Source of the DNA: Leptospira meyeri
GTDB lineage: Bacteria; Spirochaetota; Leptospiria; Leptospirales; Leptospiraceae
Assembly: GCF_004368965.1 (NCBI RefSeq)
Contig: NZ_SORO01000002.1
Location: 248,001 to 312,000, forward strand
Reading direction: 5' to 3'
DNA length: 64,000 nt
Positions within the stretch are counted from its first letter, which is position 1. Every line of letters starts with the position of its first letter. This document shows, piece after piece, positions 37,569 through 47,407 of the stretch. The position numbers were made by a program, and so were the translations under genes. A model generated the notes under the pieces. It was given only the letters and a program-made list of their open reading frames with translations, was not told where the DNA came from and did no database searches.

Positions 37569-38465
37569 TTAATTGATGATTCGATTTCGACCTGAGGACT
37601 TTGCTTCATATAATAGTTTGTCAGCCGTTCGAAGAAGTTCGATTGGATTTTCAACTTCAGAGATATCTCCACCAGCAACTCCGCCACTGAAAGAAACTTT
37701 AAATTTTTGATTTCCCTCTGATTCCAATTCAATGTTTGAAACCTTTTCCCTTATCTTATCTAAAACACGTGTTGCATCCGGTACACCTGTTTCTGGAAAA
37801 ACGATGACAAACTCTTCCCCACCAAATCTAGAAATAATATCTGATTTTCGCAAACAAGACTTCAATTCTGAAGCAATTCTCTTTAAAACAATGTCACCTG
37901 TTTCATGGCCATAAGTATCATTTACTTTTTTAAAAAAATCAATATCAATCATAGCCAATGATAAGGTATGTTTATGCCTTTTGCATCTTTGGAACTCTTG
38001 CTCAATCCTCTCTTCCATATAACGCCGATTATATAAACCGGTCATTACATCACGGATTGCGGTTTCTCTTAGTTGATCATGCAAAGATTTCATCCGAAGA
38101 GCGCTAAAGATTCTAGCCAAAAGTTCAATTTCTTTAGCAGGTTTCGTAATATAATCGGTAGCACCTGCTTCAATTGCAAGTTTTAGATTTTCAGGTTCTG
38201 TATGACCTGTGACCATAATGATAGGAAGCCAACCCACTGGAGAAGAGGAGAAAATCTCAGAAATCAACTCAATGCCGGAACCATCTGGCAATTCCCAATC
38301 CAAAAGAACGACATCAATCTGATCCTGACTTATGATTGTTCTCGCATCAGAAAGAGAAACCGCTTCAATAGGAACATAACCATGGTTAGAGATCCATCGA
38401 TTGAGAAGTTTTCGCTGTAATTCCGAATCTTCTATGATGAGAATTTTTTTTCCTTCTTTCTCCAT
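37569..38465 (-). CDS. Response regulator with GGDEF diguanylate cyclase domain
   Basis: 298 residues. A receiver domain (1-125) has the phospho-acceptor in VVLLDWELPDG and the conserved lysine in TKPAKE. The GGDEF domain (about 135-298) is catalytically complete with RFGGEEFVIV. An RxxD inhibition site (RKSD) lies five residues before GGEEF, so product feedback is expected. This is a WspR/PleD-like enzyme making cyclic di-GMP upon phosphorylation. It is followed directly by the SrkA-like kinase and preceded by a lipoprotein gene ending 12 bases upstream. Confidence 0.92.
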   Translation of the reverse strand: MEKEGKKILIIEDSELQRKLLNRWISNHGYVPIEAVSLSDARTIISQDQIDVVLLDWELPDGSGIELISEIFSSSPVGWLPIIMVTGHTEPENLKLAIEAGATDYITKPAKEIELLARIFSALRMKSLHDQLRETAIRDVMTGLYNRRYMEERIEQEFQRCKRHKHTLSLAMIDIDFFKKVNDTYGHETGDIVLKRIASELKSCLRKSDIISRFGGEEFVIVFPETGVPDATRVLDKIREKVSNIELESEGNQKFKVSFSGGVAGGDISEVENPIELLRTADKLLYEAKSSGRNRIIN

Positions 38466-38477
38466 ATTCCTACGGTT

Positions 38478-40271
38478 TTATTTTTTCTTTTTTTTACCTA
38501 GTATTTTTTCAACTTCACCCTCTTCTAAAGGAACTTTTACTACTGTTCCTCCTTCTTTTCGGATTTGGTCCATATCAACAACGGCTCCCGTTAGTAAACG
38601 TGAGGCTTTTTTCGAGCCATCTTTCACACCATAGACAACCCATTTCCCACCTTCAAGGGATAACACTAAATACGTACAATCCGCAACCGCCAACACTGAA
38701 TGTGCGGACATATGCGAAACAAATTCATAACTGAGTACAACTCCTGAACCAATCACAATTCCACTGGGGACACCAACTGCTTTTGTTAACTGGTAGATTC
38801 CATAAGTTGTCCCGGTTCCAAAAGATGCCGTGGTGCCCACAACTCCAACTGTCCCTGCCGCAACTTTCGTGGAAGTATAAGTCACCGCCTGTGCGGTTGC
38901 CGAAGCTCCTGTAAAGGTTGCCCCTGTGACCGTACCTGAAACAGCTAGCCCGCCACCAAGAACTGTCTGCGCTGTTGTGACTCCCACAAGACTCATTGGT
39001 GCCAAAATATATTTCCCCGATGATTCGGTAACTACGGCAGCAGTTTTAACAGAATAAGCAGATGTTTTTCTCGCAACAGCGGAAGTAACTTTTGCCCCTT
39101 TCTCCATAGACTGAACTGATTCTTTTAAAACTACTTCTGTGCTATTTAACAAAGCACCTAACGCAAGCTCAACACTCGGTGCTGTAATATAAACAACGCC
39201 TTTCCCTGCCAATGTAAATGTTTCCACCAAACAATACAGACTTGAACCTGCCGCAGTCGTAATGTATGCAGACGGATAAATGATTCCATTCCAAGTAACA
39301 TATCCTATTGAAAGAATTGTTATTTTTCCGATGGGTTTGATGACACTATCGTAAAACAATGCTTTTGCTGTTCTTGAAAAAAATTTAAGAAGTGCCAGAG
39401 GGACACCTTCTCCATCTGCAATCGATTCTATATCTGCTTTGGCTCGATCAAGTTCTTGAGAAGTATCCTTCCCGTAAGAAAAAATAGTTTCTTTCCAGTT
39501 CCCAAAAATTTTCATTGAGACAGAAGATCGATAATCGTCGATTTCGGAGAACCTCCGTTTCCAAGTCCCTGATTTAAAATCATCATAAGTTTCATTATAA
39601 GACGATTTCAATGCATCATCTAAATCTACATATCCGTACACAGTAGATTCATATACCTTTTGGAATTTTTCTTTGTATTCGTTGAACCTTTTTTTAGTTG
39701 AAGGAGAGGTGTCTTTCTCTTCTTTCTGATTCAATTGCATATTCGCCCAATCATCCCATTCTTTACGAGTGGCAATTGAGTTTTTAATCACCGCCTCGTG
39801 AGATTCAATGCCTCGCTCCCAAGAAGATCCAATTAATCCATAGGATTCAGCAACAGAACTGTACATGATAAATAATCCAGGTTTGGTGGCGTTCTCATCC
39901 AAATACTGAACGGCAGCTTCTCCACTTGCGTTCAGCTTTCCTGCAGCAGACCAACTCATTTTAGTTCCGTCTTTCACAATCACAACAGACTCTCGTGCCT
40001 TCAAAACCGAACGTGAAAATTCCTCTCCTGCCAACCCAAACCGTTGGTCCATAACATAAATTGTAGATTCGTGAAAAGGAGGAATGAACTTAATACTTGT
40101 TCCTTTTACTGGAAGTGCTCCTTGGTAATAAAGAGACTTATGCCCTTCAAGTGCTAACTTTTTTGTATTCTTTAACGGATCTTCTGTCTTTTTATCCGAA
40201 CCAGAACATTGTATTAAAAAAATAAGTATAGTGAAAGGCAATAATATAACTTGGAATGGCTTTGATTTCAT
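38478..40271 (-). CDS. Large hypothetical lipoprotein (second of a tandem pair)
   Basis: 597 residues with signal peptide and lipobox FLIQCSGS. The N-terminal half is polar and helical. The C-terminal half (about 310-540) is an unusual low-complexity stretch rich in Gly, Ala, Thr, Ser and Val with alternating hydrophobic residues, ending in a lysine-rich tail (LGKKKKK). It is distantly similar in layout to the protein encoded upstream. The stop of the upstream gene and this start overlap by four bases. I recognise no domain; the Gly/Thr/Val stretch could be membrane-inserting or beta-rich. Confidence 0.65.
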   Translation of the reverse strand: MKSKPFQVILLPFTILIFLIQCSGSDKKTEDPLKNTKKLALEGHKSLYYQGALPVKGTSIKFIPPFHESTIYVMDQRFGLAGEEFSRSVLKARESVVIVKDGTKMSWSAAGKLNASGEAAVQYLDENATKPGLFIMYSSVAESYGLIGSSWERGIESHEAVIKNSIATRKEWDDWANMQLNQKEEKDTSPSTKKRFNEYKEKFQKVYESTVYGYVDLDDALKSSYNETYDDFKSGTWKRRFSEIDDYRSSVSMKIFGNWKETIFSYGKDTSQELDRAKADIESIADGEGVPLALLKFFSRTAKALFYDSVIKPIGKITILSIGYVTWNGIIYPSAYITTAAGSSLYCLVETFTLAGKGVVYITAPSVELALGALLNSTEVVLKESVQSMEKGAKVTSAVARKTSAYSVKTAAVVTESSGKYILAPMSLVGVTTAQTVLGGGLAVSGTVTGATFTGASATAQAVTYTSTKVAAGTVGVVGTTASFGTGTTYGIYQLTKAVGVPSGIVIGSGVVLSYEFVSHMSAHSVLAVADCTYLVLSLEGGKWVVYGVKDGSKKASRLLTGAVVDMDQIRKEGGTVVKVPLEEGEVEKILGKKKKK

Positions 40272-41746
40272 TTTTGTTCAGACACCTTTGTATTTGCGCG
40301 TTTTTTTTGTTCATCAATTTCAGCATCCAATACTTTCTTTATGATTTTTGGATCATCCGTTAATATCTTTATTTTCCCTGCTTTTTTTGCTTCTTCTAAA
40401 TTAATGACAGTTCCAGTGGGTACATCATCAAAAGGGGAGTAATTTCCTCTCACCATAGCAATTGCAACACGAGGACCATCATAAATAATAAGGATGGGCC
40501 CATCCACAGCAGTAAGTAACAATTGAGATGGCAAAACGGTTAGTGCTGCATATCCTAATACCATACCGGAACTCATTGCATACATACCCGCTTCAGCTGT
40601 GCCTTTTGACAAATCATATAACATCCCAGTGGCGAAGGCTGTTGTATCATAGGTAGCACCACCTACCACACCAATGGCTCCACTAGTCGTTGTAGCAGCA
40701 ACAGAGGTCACTTGGTTAAAAGCAGCAAGCGTAGTGCCACCTGTATAAGTCGGGATTGTTGAAGATGCAGAGAGGATCCCAATAGAACTGAAAAGACCGG
40801 CTTCTAAAGTTGGTGAAATTACCCGATATCCGGTTTGCGTCGAATAATAAAGAACCACTCCCGTTGAAATCAAAGCATTGGATGAAAAATTCATTGTTTG
40901 TGACAAAGGAACATACACTCCATTGACAACAAGAATCTCTCCTGTATTTTTACCAGTTTTCGCAATAGGCGTTATCATTACCTCTTTTAGTGCCACTGAG
41001 TATCCTTGGAAGATATCTACGAGAGCCAAAAGAGCATTCCCTCGTTCACCAGATGCTTCATAATTTTTTGTAAACTCATCCGATGCTTTTGAAAAAGAGT
41101 CACTCCATGCGGAAATGATATTTTTAGTATTTTGTTTGAGAGTTGCACTAAACAAATCATTTAGTTTTTTTGAAGAAGTATCTCGTTCCAACCCAAGTTC
41201 ATCTAAAGTTGAATTCAATCGTCTGAAATCCGATTCAGCTCTTGGAACCAAATAAATATAACCGAGAACAAACCGAGAACCAGCTTCCTTAAAACTATCT
41301 TTTGAGGTTTTCCATTCCGTTTTACTCAATTGCCACGCTGCATCATAAATGTCTTCAGTTCGACTAGACGAATCATTTATGCCAGTATTCACCCAAGAAG
41401 CGACCGAAGCCATTGTGTCCCCTAATTTCCCAGGATAATCAGTGCTTCTTTTTTTCATATGGACAAGGACCATTGCTTTGGCAACGCGTGCACTGATTCC
41501 TCCATTCTCATAAACCAAATCCATACTCTTTTTTCCCGAAGGAATCACAGCCCATCCATTTTCCAATAAATTCTTTCTGGAACCAAGAGAATTAGCAGTT
41601 AAGGGAGCAATCTTTTTGAAGGATTGTGGTTTGTTGGAACTGATCACTGATTCACCGAAAATTTTATCTGTTTTAGGGGAACCAGAACATTGCAGGAATA
41701 AGGCGACAACTAACAAAAAACAATATTTGGCAGGAATGGGTTTCAT
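40268..41746 (-). CDS. Large hypothetical lipoprotein (first of a tandem pair)
   Basis: 492 residues from ATG 41746, chosen because it starts a proper signal peptide ending in the lipobox LFLQCSGS. The N-terminal 250 residues are polar. The region at about 270-430 is rich in Gly, Ser, Thr, Ala and Val (GVVLYYSTQTGY, TTTSGAIGVVGG), like its downstream neighbour. Near the C-terminus both share a VP-x-GTVINLEEAKK-like segment (here TGTVINLEEAKKAG; there GAVVDMDQIRKEG). The pair is probably an ancient duplication. It is divergent from opgG. Confidence 0.65.
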   Translation of the reverse strand: MKPIPAKYCFLLVVALFLQCSGSPKTDKIFGESVISSNKPQSFKKIAPLTANSLGSRKNLLENGWAVIPSGKKSMDLVYENGGISARVAKAMVLVHMKKRSTDYPGKLGDTMASVASWVNTGINDSSSRTEDIYDAAWQLSKTEWKTSKDSFKEAGSRFVLGYIYLVPRAESDFRRLNSTLDELGLERDTSSKKLNDLFSATLKQNTKNIISAWSDSFSKASDEFTKNYEASGERGNALLALVDIFQGYSVALKEVMITPIAKTGKNTGEILVVNGVYVPLSQTMNFSSNALISTGVVLYYSTQTGYRVISPTLEAGLFSSIGILSASSTIPTYTGGTTLAAFNQVTSVAATTTSGAIGVVGGATYDTTAFATGMLYDLSKGTAEAGMYAMSSGMVLGYAALTVLPSQLLLTAVDGPILIIYDGPRVAIAMVRGNYSPFDDVPTGTVINLEEAKKAGKIKILTDDPKIIKKVLDAEIDEQKKRANTKVSEQK

Positions 41747-41888
41747 AAGATGAGGGAATTCTATATAGAGGTTTGAATTATGCAATAGAAAAAAACGTTC
41801 TTCTTGCTAAATCCATGTTTAGTGAGACAAAAATACCACAGAAGATAATTTACGTGACCCCATAGATTCAATAATTATCATTACTCCT

Positions 41889-43463
41889 ATGAAGAAATTG
41901 AACATATATCTTGCACTCATTGCCTTGGTATTGTGTGTCATCATCATCATCCGAAAAAATGATTTAACCTTAAACAAAATTGCCACTTTAATGGCGATAT
42001 CTACCCCGACAGAAGTATTCGACTTTCATACTGCTGATTCAATCGCAAAACAAAAATTAAAGTCAAAATTTTCTCCTACTCCCGAATTTAAAATCCCAGG
42101 GTTGGATGGAATTAGTTATGAAGACTATAGACAAATTGAGTACAAGCCAGATGTAGCAATCTGGAAAAATCTTGCTCTCCCTTATCAACTGCATTTTTTT
42201 CATCCAGGTCATATCTATAGCAATGGAATTCAAATTTATGAAGTAATCAACGAAAAACCAATTGAAATTCCCTACGATGCGTCTCGGTTTAATTTTGGTG
42301 ACTTACCTCTTGCAGATGATTTTGCGGAGCTTACTAAAAAACTTCACTACACCGGTTTTCGTGTCCATTACCCGATCAATCAAAAAGAGATCTTGGAAGA
42401 ATTTTTAGTTTTTCAAGGAGCATCCTACTTCAGAGCAATTTCCAAAGGCCAGGTTTACGGACTTTCAGGACGAGGGCTTGCTATCAACACTGGACCAAAA
42501 GATAAAGAAGAATTTCCCATTTTTGAAAGTTTCTATATCAAACGACCGAATAAAACGGATTCAGCCATCACCATCTATGCGATTATGAATAGTGAATCTG
42601 TCGTGGGTTCCTATGAATTTATAGTCAATCCAGGTGAAATTACAACCATTGATGTTCATGCAAAAATTTATCTTCGCAAAAAAATCAAACGCCTTGGCTT
42701 TGCACCCATCACATCAATGTACTTGTATGGCGAACCAGACAATCCCATTTTAGGAAATATCCACCCAGAAGTACATGACTCTGATGGACTTTTAACGCAA
42801 AATAAAATGGGAGAATGGGAATGGAGACCTCTTATCAATCCAAAAAAGACTCAACTAACAAGAATTCCATTAGATTCACCCTTGGGTTATGGGCTCATAC
42901 AAAGGGATCGAAAATTCAAAAGTTACCAAGACGAAAAACTCAAGTATCATTTAAGGCCTAGTATTTGGGTGGAACCAAAAGGAGACTGGGGGAAAGGAAA
43001 TTTGTATTTATTGGAATTCACGACCAATTTAGATTCCGATGACAACGTCACTACCTTTTGGGAACCTGCCATCCCACCCAACTTAAACGAAGGATATGAA
43101 TTTCGATATAGACTTCATTATACAGAAAGATCTCCAAAACACCATATATTGGGGAAAGCATCCGCATTTTATAGAGGCGCTGACCCTCTTTTTCCAAAAG
43201 AGAAAGTTTTTACCCTTTACTTCACCGGAGATCATCTAAAAGCTCTCGACCAAAAAACAGAACTCGAAGCAATCATTCAGAATAATAAAATTCCTTCCGA
43301 TTCAATCCGTTATAAAATAGAAAAAATTTCTGAACTAGACCAATGGCGGCTACAAATCTGGTATCCGGCTTCTACTGAAGAGTCAGATTGGACCGTTTTT
43401 CTCAAAAATCAAAACCAAAGAATTACCGAAACTTGGATGTATAGAGATGGACTTTCCAAATAA
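41889..43463 (+). CDS. opgG: Periplasmic glucan biosynthesis protein OpgG/MdoG
   Basis: 524 residues. An N-terminal hydrophobic segment (about 5-22) should serve as signal or anchor. FDFHTADSIAKQKL, LPYQLHFFHPGHIY, a long RAISKGQVYGLSGRGLAI block and WEPKGDWG-type motifs identify OpgG. The protein acts in the periplasm to shape or branch osmoregulated beta-glucans made by OpgH. The stop overlaps the start of the next small gene by 17 bases, and opgH follows, so the three genes form one unit. Confidence 0.93.
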   Translation: MKKLNIYLALIALVLCVIIIIRKNDLTLNKIATLMAISTPTEVFDFHTADSIAKQKLKSKFSPTPEFKIPGLDGISYEDYRQIEYKPDVAIWKNLALPYQLHFFHPGHIYSNGIQIYEVINEKPIEIPYDASRFNFGDLPLADDFAELTKKLHYTGFRVHYPINQKEILEEFLVFQGASYFRAISKGQVYGLSGRGLAINTGPKDKEEFPIFESFYIKRPNKTDSAITIYAIMNSESVVGSYEFIVNPGEITTIDVHAKIYLRKKIKRLGFAPITSMYLYGEPDNPILGNIHPEVHDSDGLLTQNKMGEWEWRPLINPKKTQLTRIPLDSPLGYGLIQRDRKFKSYQDEKLKYHLRPSIWVEPKGDWGKGNLYLLEFTTNLDSDDNVTTFWEPAIPPNLNEGYEFRYRLHYTERSPKHHILGKASAFYRGADPLFPKEKVFTLYFTGDHLKALDQKTELEAIIQNNKIPSDSIRYKIEKISELDQWRLQIWYPASTEESDWTVFLKNQNQRITETWMYRDGLSK

Positions 43464-43836
43464 CAAAGATTATTTGAAAGAATTTAGTGAAAGGACTCGC
43501 ACCTATTTGATTCTTTGTGGGACGAACAATGAATTTGAAATTGTAGAAATTTTGAATGATTTTTTCAAATCAAACAGTTTAAGTTTAGATTTCCCATCAG
43601 ACTGGGTACTCTGGCAAAATTACTTAAACACCCACAAAATCCAAGAGGTTCGAAAATTTCCAATTGCAGATCGATCTTGGCAATTTGGATCGATGATTCC
43701 TATTTCTTCTGACTGGAAACGAGACAGAAACAAAACAAAACAATCCATTGTTGGTTCATTAAAACCATTATTCATTATTGCATCCATCTTCTTATGGAGC
43801 CTTCTCTACTATATCATTATATTCAGGTTATTATGA
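43447..43836 (+). CDS. Small one-helix membrane protein between opgG and opgH
   Basis: 129 residues. The first 95 are soluble and the end is a single membrane helix (LFIIASIFLWSLLYYIIIF). It overlaps opgG by 17 bases and opgH by four (ATGA), so it is tightly coupled. E. coli OpgH has an N-terminal cytoplasmic domain of about 130 residues that the opgH gene here lacks. This protein sits exactly where that domain would be encoded, but I see no clear sequence similarity. It may be a separate subunit replacing it or an unrelated accessory protein. Confidence 0.6.
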   Translation: MDFPNNKDYLKEFSERTRTYLILCGTNNEFEIVEILNDFFKSNSLSLDFPSDWVLWQNYLNTHKIQEVRKFPIADRSWQFGSMIPISSDWKRDRNKTKQSIVGSLKPLFIIASIFLWSLLYYIIIFRLL

Positions 43837-45914
43837 TCAAAATCCAACGCTGTTTATTTTTTTTAACTTTTATCATTCCTGTCATTTGGGGTTTTAGTTT
43901 ATTCATAGAAATTATCTCCTTTCGAGGAATTGAAATCACAGAATACTATCAGTTCATCACTTTGATCTTTCTTCTCCCCATGTTATCTTATGGAGCAAAC
44001 ACCGCCTTTTTCGGATTTTTACTCTCTTTTAGTAAAAAAGGAGACCCACTTCTAAAAACAAAAAGAATCCCAGAACAGGAATTGGATTTTTCGGCTTTAA
44101 AATCAATTCCCGTTGCTATCGTAATGCCAGTTTATGAAGAAAACGAAATTTCGATTTTCTCCAGAATCAAAGTAATTTTTGAATCAATAACCAAAATCCA
44201 CAATCTTCCAAACCTAGACTACTTTATCCTAAGCGACACAAGGACACCGGAAAAATGGATTAAAGAAGAAGCCGCCTATATCGAGTTATGTGAATCAACA
44301 AAAAACTTTCATAACTTCCACTACCGAAGAAGGAAAAGCAACCTGAATGGGAAAAGCGGAAATATTGCAGACTTTTGCAGAAGATGGGGGAAAAAATATA
44401 AATACATGATCATCCTTGATGCAGATAGTCTCGTTTCAGGAGAACTCATCATCCAACTAATTGCGAATATGGAAAAAAATCCGAACGCGGGAATCATCCA
44501 ATCCAGTACAAAAATTTTTCGCACCACAACTTTATTCCAAAAACTAACCGAATTCTCTTCTTATTTATTCAGCCCTTTTTTCCTAAAAGGGGCAACCTAC
44601 TGGCAAATCAATGCAACTGGTTATTGGGGACACAATGCCATTCTCAGGGTCAAACCCTTTATGGAACATTGCGCACTCCCGCACCTTCCAGAATACGGAG
44701 GGATTGGTGGAAAAATTTTGAGCCATGATACTGTGGAAGCTGCCTTGATGCGAAAAGCAGAATACGATGTTTATTGCGCTTATGAGCTAGAGGGAAGCTA
44801 CGAAGAAAGCCCACCTAATATCATTGATGTGCTAAAACGTGACCAACGTTGGTGCCAAGGGAATCTCCAACATTTTTGGTTTTTATTTGGGAAAAAGATC
44901 CCATTTATCAATAGAATTCATATTCTAAACGGAATTTTATCTTATCTCAATTCGCCCATCTGGTTGTGTTACATCTTACTAAGTTTATGGAATTATTTAG
45001 AAGACAGTAAATATTTGAATTATTCTATGTTGCCGGAAGAATATGAATTTTTTAAATCGCAAATCTATGACCCACTCTATCTAAAACTTTTATCCTTATC
45101 TTTGGTTTTATTGTTTTTACCAAGAGTCTTAAGTTTTTTTAGCCTACCCCTCCTTCAAATATTCAAAAAACTTCCTGCTTTTCTCATAGAGACTCTCTTT
45201 TCCATTTTAATTGCTCCCATTTATATGGTGTATCATAGTATCTTTGTATTTTCAATTTTACTAAACAAAAGAATCACTTGGGGCCCACAAAACAGAGACG
45301 CCGATTCAGGGTACACCCTTTCTTATATACTCTCTTCCTTTTTCGGCGTAACAGTCCTAGGATTTGCCTCTGCTTACATCAGCTATGCTCATTCTACTAT
45401 GTTGTTTGTTTTGACATTCCCGATCTGGATTGGATGGATTCTTTCCATTCCCTTGGTTATTTTTACTGGAAAAGAACATAAACCTCTTAACCGTCTATTT
45501 GAAACAGAGTTTTGGAAACCAAACTCTGGCTTAATCAAAAATCTAGAGCACACACTTGGCTCACATAAGAACAGTTATCTGGAAAGGAGAGAATTCTTTT
45601 TTGCTCTTGTCCACCCAGTCTTTCATCACCAACACAAACTACTGCAAGGAAATAAAACTTATCAGTCCAAACTCCCTAAATCCACAGAAGAGGATCTTGT
45701 TTGTTTATTAAAACAAGGTCCAAACTCTTTAGATAGAAAAACTATCTTACGAATTCTCTCTAACAGAGAATTGCTTGATTCTTTTTATTTAAAATTTTGG
45801 ACTTCGAAAAAAGAAGATTGGGCAGGTTATTGGAATACCATTTGGGAAGAAATCAACCCATCTTTTTTTCCATCAATTTCCAATAATAAGAAGTACGATT
45901 CAAATCTTCAATAA
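43833..45914 (+). CDS. opgH: Osmoregulated periplasmic glucan glucosyltransferase OpgH/MdoH
   Basis: 693 residues from ATG 43833. Two N-terminal helices are followed by a GT2-type catalytic domain: PVYEENE, SDTRTPE, the RRRKSNLNGKSGNIADFCRR block, DADS, NPNAGIIQSS, and the QxxRW motif as RDQRWCQGN. Several more helices follow. The match to E. coli OpgH runs through the whole protein except its cytoplasmic N-terminus, which is missing. It polymerises glucose from UDP-glucose and moves the chain to the periplasm. The last 62 bases overlap the convergent hydrolase gene. Confidence 0.93.
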   Translation: MIKIQRCLFFLTFIIPVIWGFSLFIEIISFRGIEITEYYQFITLIFLLPMLSYGANTAFFGFLLSFSKKGDPLLKTKRIPEQELDFSALKSIPVAIVMPVYEENEISIFSRIKVIFESITKIHNLPNLDYFILSDTRTPEKWIKEEAAYIELCESTKNFHNFHYRRRKSNLNGKSGNIADFCRRWGKKYKYMIILDADSLVSGELIIQLIANMEKNPNAGIIQSSTKIFRTTTLFQKLTEFSSYLFSPFFLKGATYWQINATGYWGHNAILRVKPFMEHCALPHLPEYGGIGGKILSHDTVEAALMRKAEYDVYCAYELEGSYEESPPNIIDVLKRDQRWCQGNLQHFWFLFGKKIPFINRIHILNGILSYLNSPIWLCYILLSLWNYLEDSKYLNYSMLPEEYEFFKSQIYDPLYLKLLSLSLVLLFLPRVLSFFSLPLLQIFKKLPAFLIETLFSILIAPIYMVYHSIFVFSILLNKRITWGPQNRDADSGYTLSYILSSFFGVTVLGFASAYISYAHSTMLFVLTFPIWIGWILSIPLVIFTGKEHKPLNRLFETEFWKPNSGLIKNLEHTLGSHKNSYLERREFFFALVHPVFHHQHKLLQGNKTYQSKLPKSTEEDLVCLLKQGPNSLDRKTILRILSNRELLDSFYLKFWTSKKEDWAGYWNTIWEEINPSFFPSISNNKKYDSNLQ

Positions 45915-46818
45915 AACCGCAATGTCCACCTTTCGACTCAATCACAACTTCTAAATAGGAGGAAGGCGGAATCTCTGAAAATTCTTTCCATGGAATCACT
46001 GGATCATCCATGGAAGTCAAAATCGTAGTCGGAACACGAACAGACTTAAAAAACAAATCATTCAAAGTATAAGAATTAAAATACTCATCTACAGATGAAA
46101 AATGAGAAAACTCTTTCACCATTTTTTCTGTTAAGTGCATCACCGACTGGTATTCATCCAAGTCGTGGAACGAATACAAATGAGGAAATAAATTTGCCTT
46201 TTTTTGCAAAGAGACCTTCCAAGAATTCAGAAAGTATTTCCGCAAAAAAGGATGTTCATCCATTTTCACCGTCGCCCGCTTTGGATCAAGAGCTGGACTA
46301 AATGCAAAACAATGTTTTAAACCAGGAATTTGTTCCGAATGTTTTAGAAGTGAATGCCGACCCGCCATCCGCAAAACAAAATTTCCTCCTAGTGAAAATC
46401 CCGCCAAATACACCGGACCTTTAAAACCAGAAGTTTTTACAAGCGAACAAACAGCTTCATAAGACTCTTGCAACAAACTTCCATTAAATATTCCTTCGTT
46501 CAAATGATGAGTATCGCCGTGATCTCTTAAGTTTAATCTATAAACCGAAAATCCTTTTTGCAAAAAATGTCTCGTAGTCCGAACAATATAACTGGAATGT
46601 ATGCTTCCCTCCCAACCATGTAAAAGCACAATTAAACCTTTAGGATTTGGGACTTCATGAATTTTTGCAAGAAGTGTTGTCCCATCTTTTGCCTTTACAG
46701 ACTTCCACTCACCTTTTACTGACCTGCCATACCGTTTGTCCGATTTTGATTTAAAAGAAGCCAAAAATGATTGGGTCATGGCTCCAGAAAAAAAAGGCAG
46801 TGGTTTAAAAAGACTCAT
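45853..46818 (-). CDS. Alpha/beta hydrolase (YheT-like)
   Basis: 321 residues. The nucleophile elbow is AGFSLGGNFVLR, the acid is in TSMDDPVIPWKEF and the histidine in SKGGHCGFIED. An oxyanion stretch VLLHGWEGS lies near residue 65. These are the features of the YheT/ABHD1-3 branch of esterases and lipases with no signal peptide. The substrate is unknown. The 3' end lies within opgH on the opposite strand. Confidence 0.83.
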   Translation of the reverse strand: MSLFKPLPFFSGAMTQSFLASFKSKSDKRYGRSVKGEWKSVKAKDGTTLLAKIHEVPNPKGLIVLLHGWEGSIHSSYIVRTTRHFLQKGFSVYRLNLRDHGDTHHLNEGIFNGSLLQESYEAVCSLVKTSGFKGPVYLAGFSLGGNFVLRMAGRHSLLKHSEQIPGLKHCFAFSPALDPKRATVKMDEHPFLRKYFLNSWKVSLQKKANLFPHLYSFHDLDEYQSVMHLTEKMVKEFSHFSSVDEYFNSYTLNDLFFKSVRVPTTILTSMDDPVIPWKEFSEIPPSSYLEVVIESKGGHCGFIEDLNRTSYYWKLMEKKMG

Positions 46819-46932
46819 AGCGGGATCACCCTACTTTCTGCGAATTAGAATTTTTTACAATAAATTATCCTGGACGAACCCAAACAAAAGCTGTTTCAAT
46901 TAAGAAAGCCTCGACAAAACTTAGGACAAATT

Positions 46933-47379
46933 ATGAGATTTATACTTTCTTCTATACTTTTCTGTTTCATCGCCTGCCAAAGTTACACGCCATTAAAATC
47001 AGAATGGAAAACTGTCAACGATACTGAGGTGTTTTATGCTGCTGTTTCTGCAAAAGCAAGCCAACAAGCAATTGAATCGGGTAGCCTTGCCATGAGAAGA
47101 AGCACCTGCCTTAATGCAACCAACCTCCTCTCTACTTCTCCAAAACTCACCGCCATCCTCTTAGAACAAGAATCCGTCCAACTAGATGAAGTAGAAACAA
47201 AGGACTTAGGTCGCCTTATCTCTGCTTACAAAATCAAACCCAAACAGGACTCATGCCAATCAGAAAATAACGGTTATTTTTTTGCAAGCGCTGCTTGGGA
47301 AAACTGCCAATGCCTCTACTCCATCGAATACCCAGGTGGGAGAAAACAATTCAGACAAGATCTAACACAAATCAAATAA
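46933..47379 (+). CDS. Small hypothetical lipoprotein
   Basis: 148 residues with signal peptide and lipobox FIAC. The mature part has a short alanine/serine-rich helix (AAVSAKASQQAIESG) and four cysteines (STCLN, DSCQ, ENCQC). I cannot assign a family. It is the last gene before the replicon-maintenance region and ends 28 bases before the stop of the convergent rep-like gene. Confidence 0.6.
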   Translation: MRFILSSILFCFIACQSYTPLKSEWKTVNDTEVFYAAVSAKASQQAIESGSLAMRRSTCLNATNLLSTSPKLTAILLEQESVQLDEVETKDLGRLISAYKIKPKQDSCQSENNGYFFASAAWENCQCLYSIEYPGGRKQFRQDLTQIK

Positions 47380-47407
47380 CTCATTTACAACGGAGGCAAA
47401 CTAAGAA

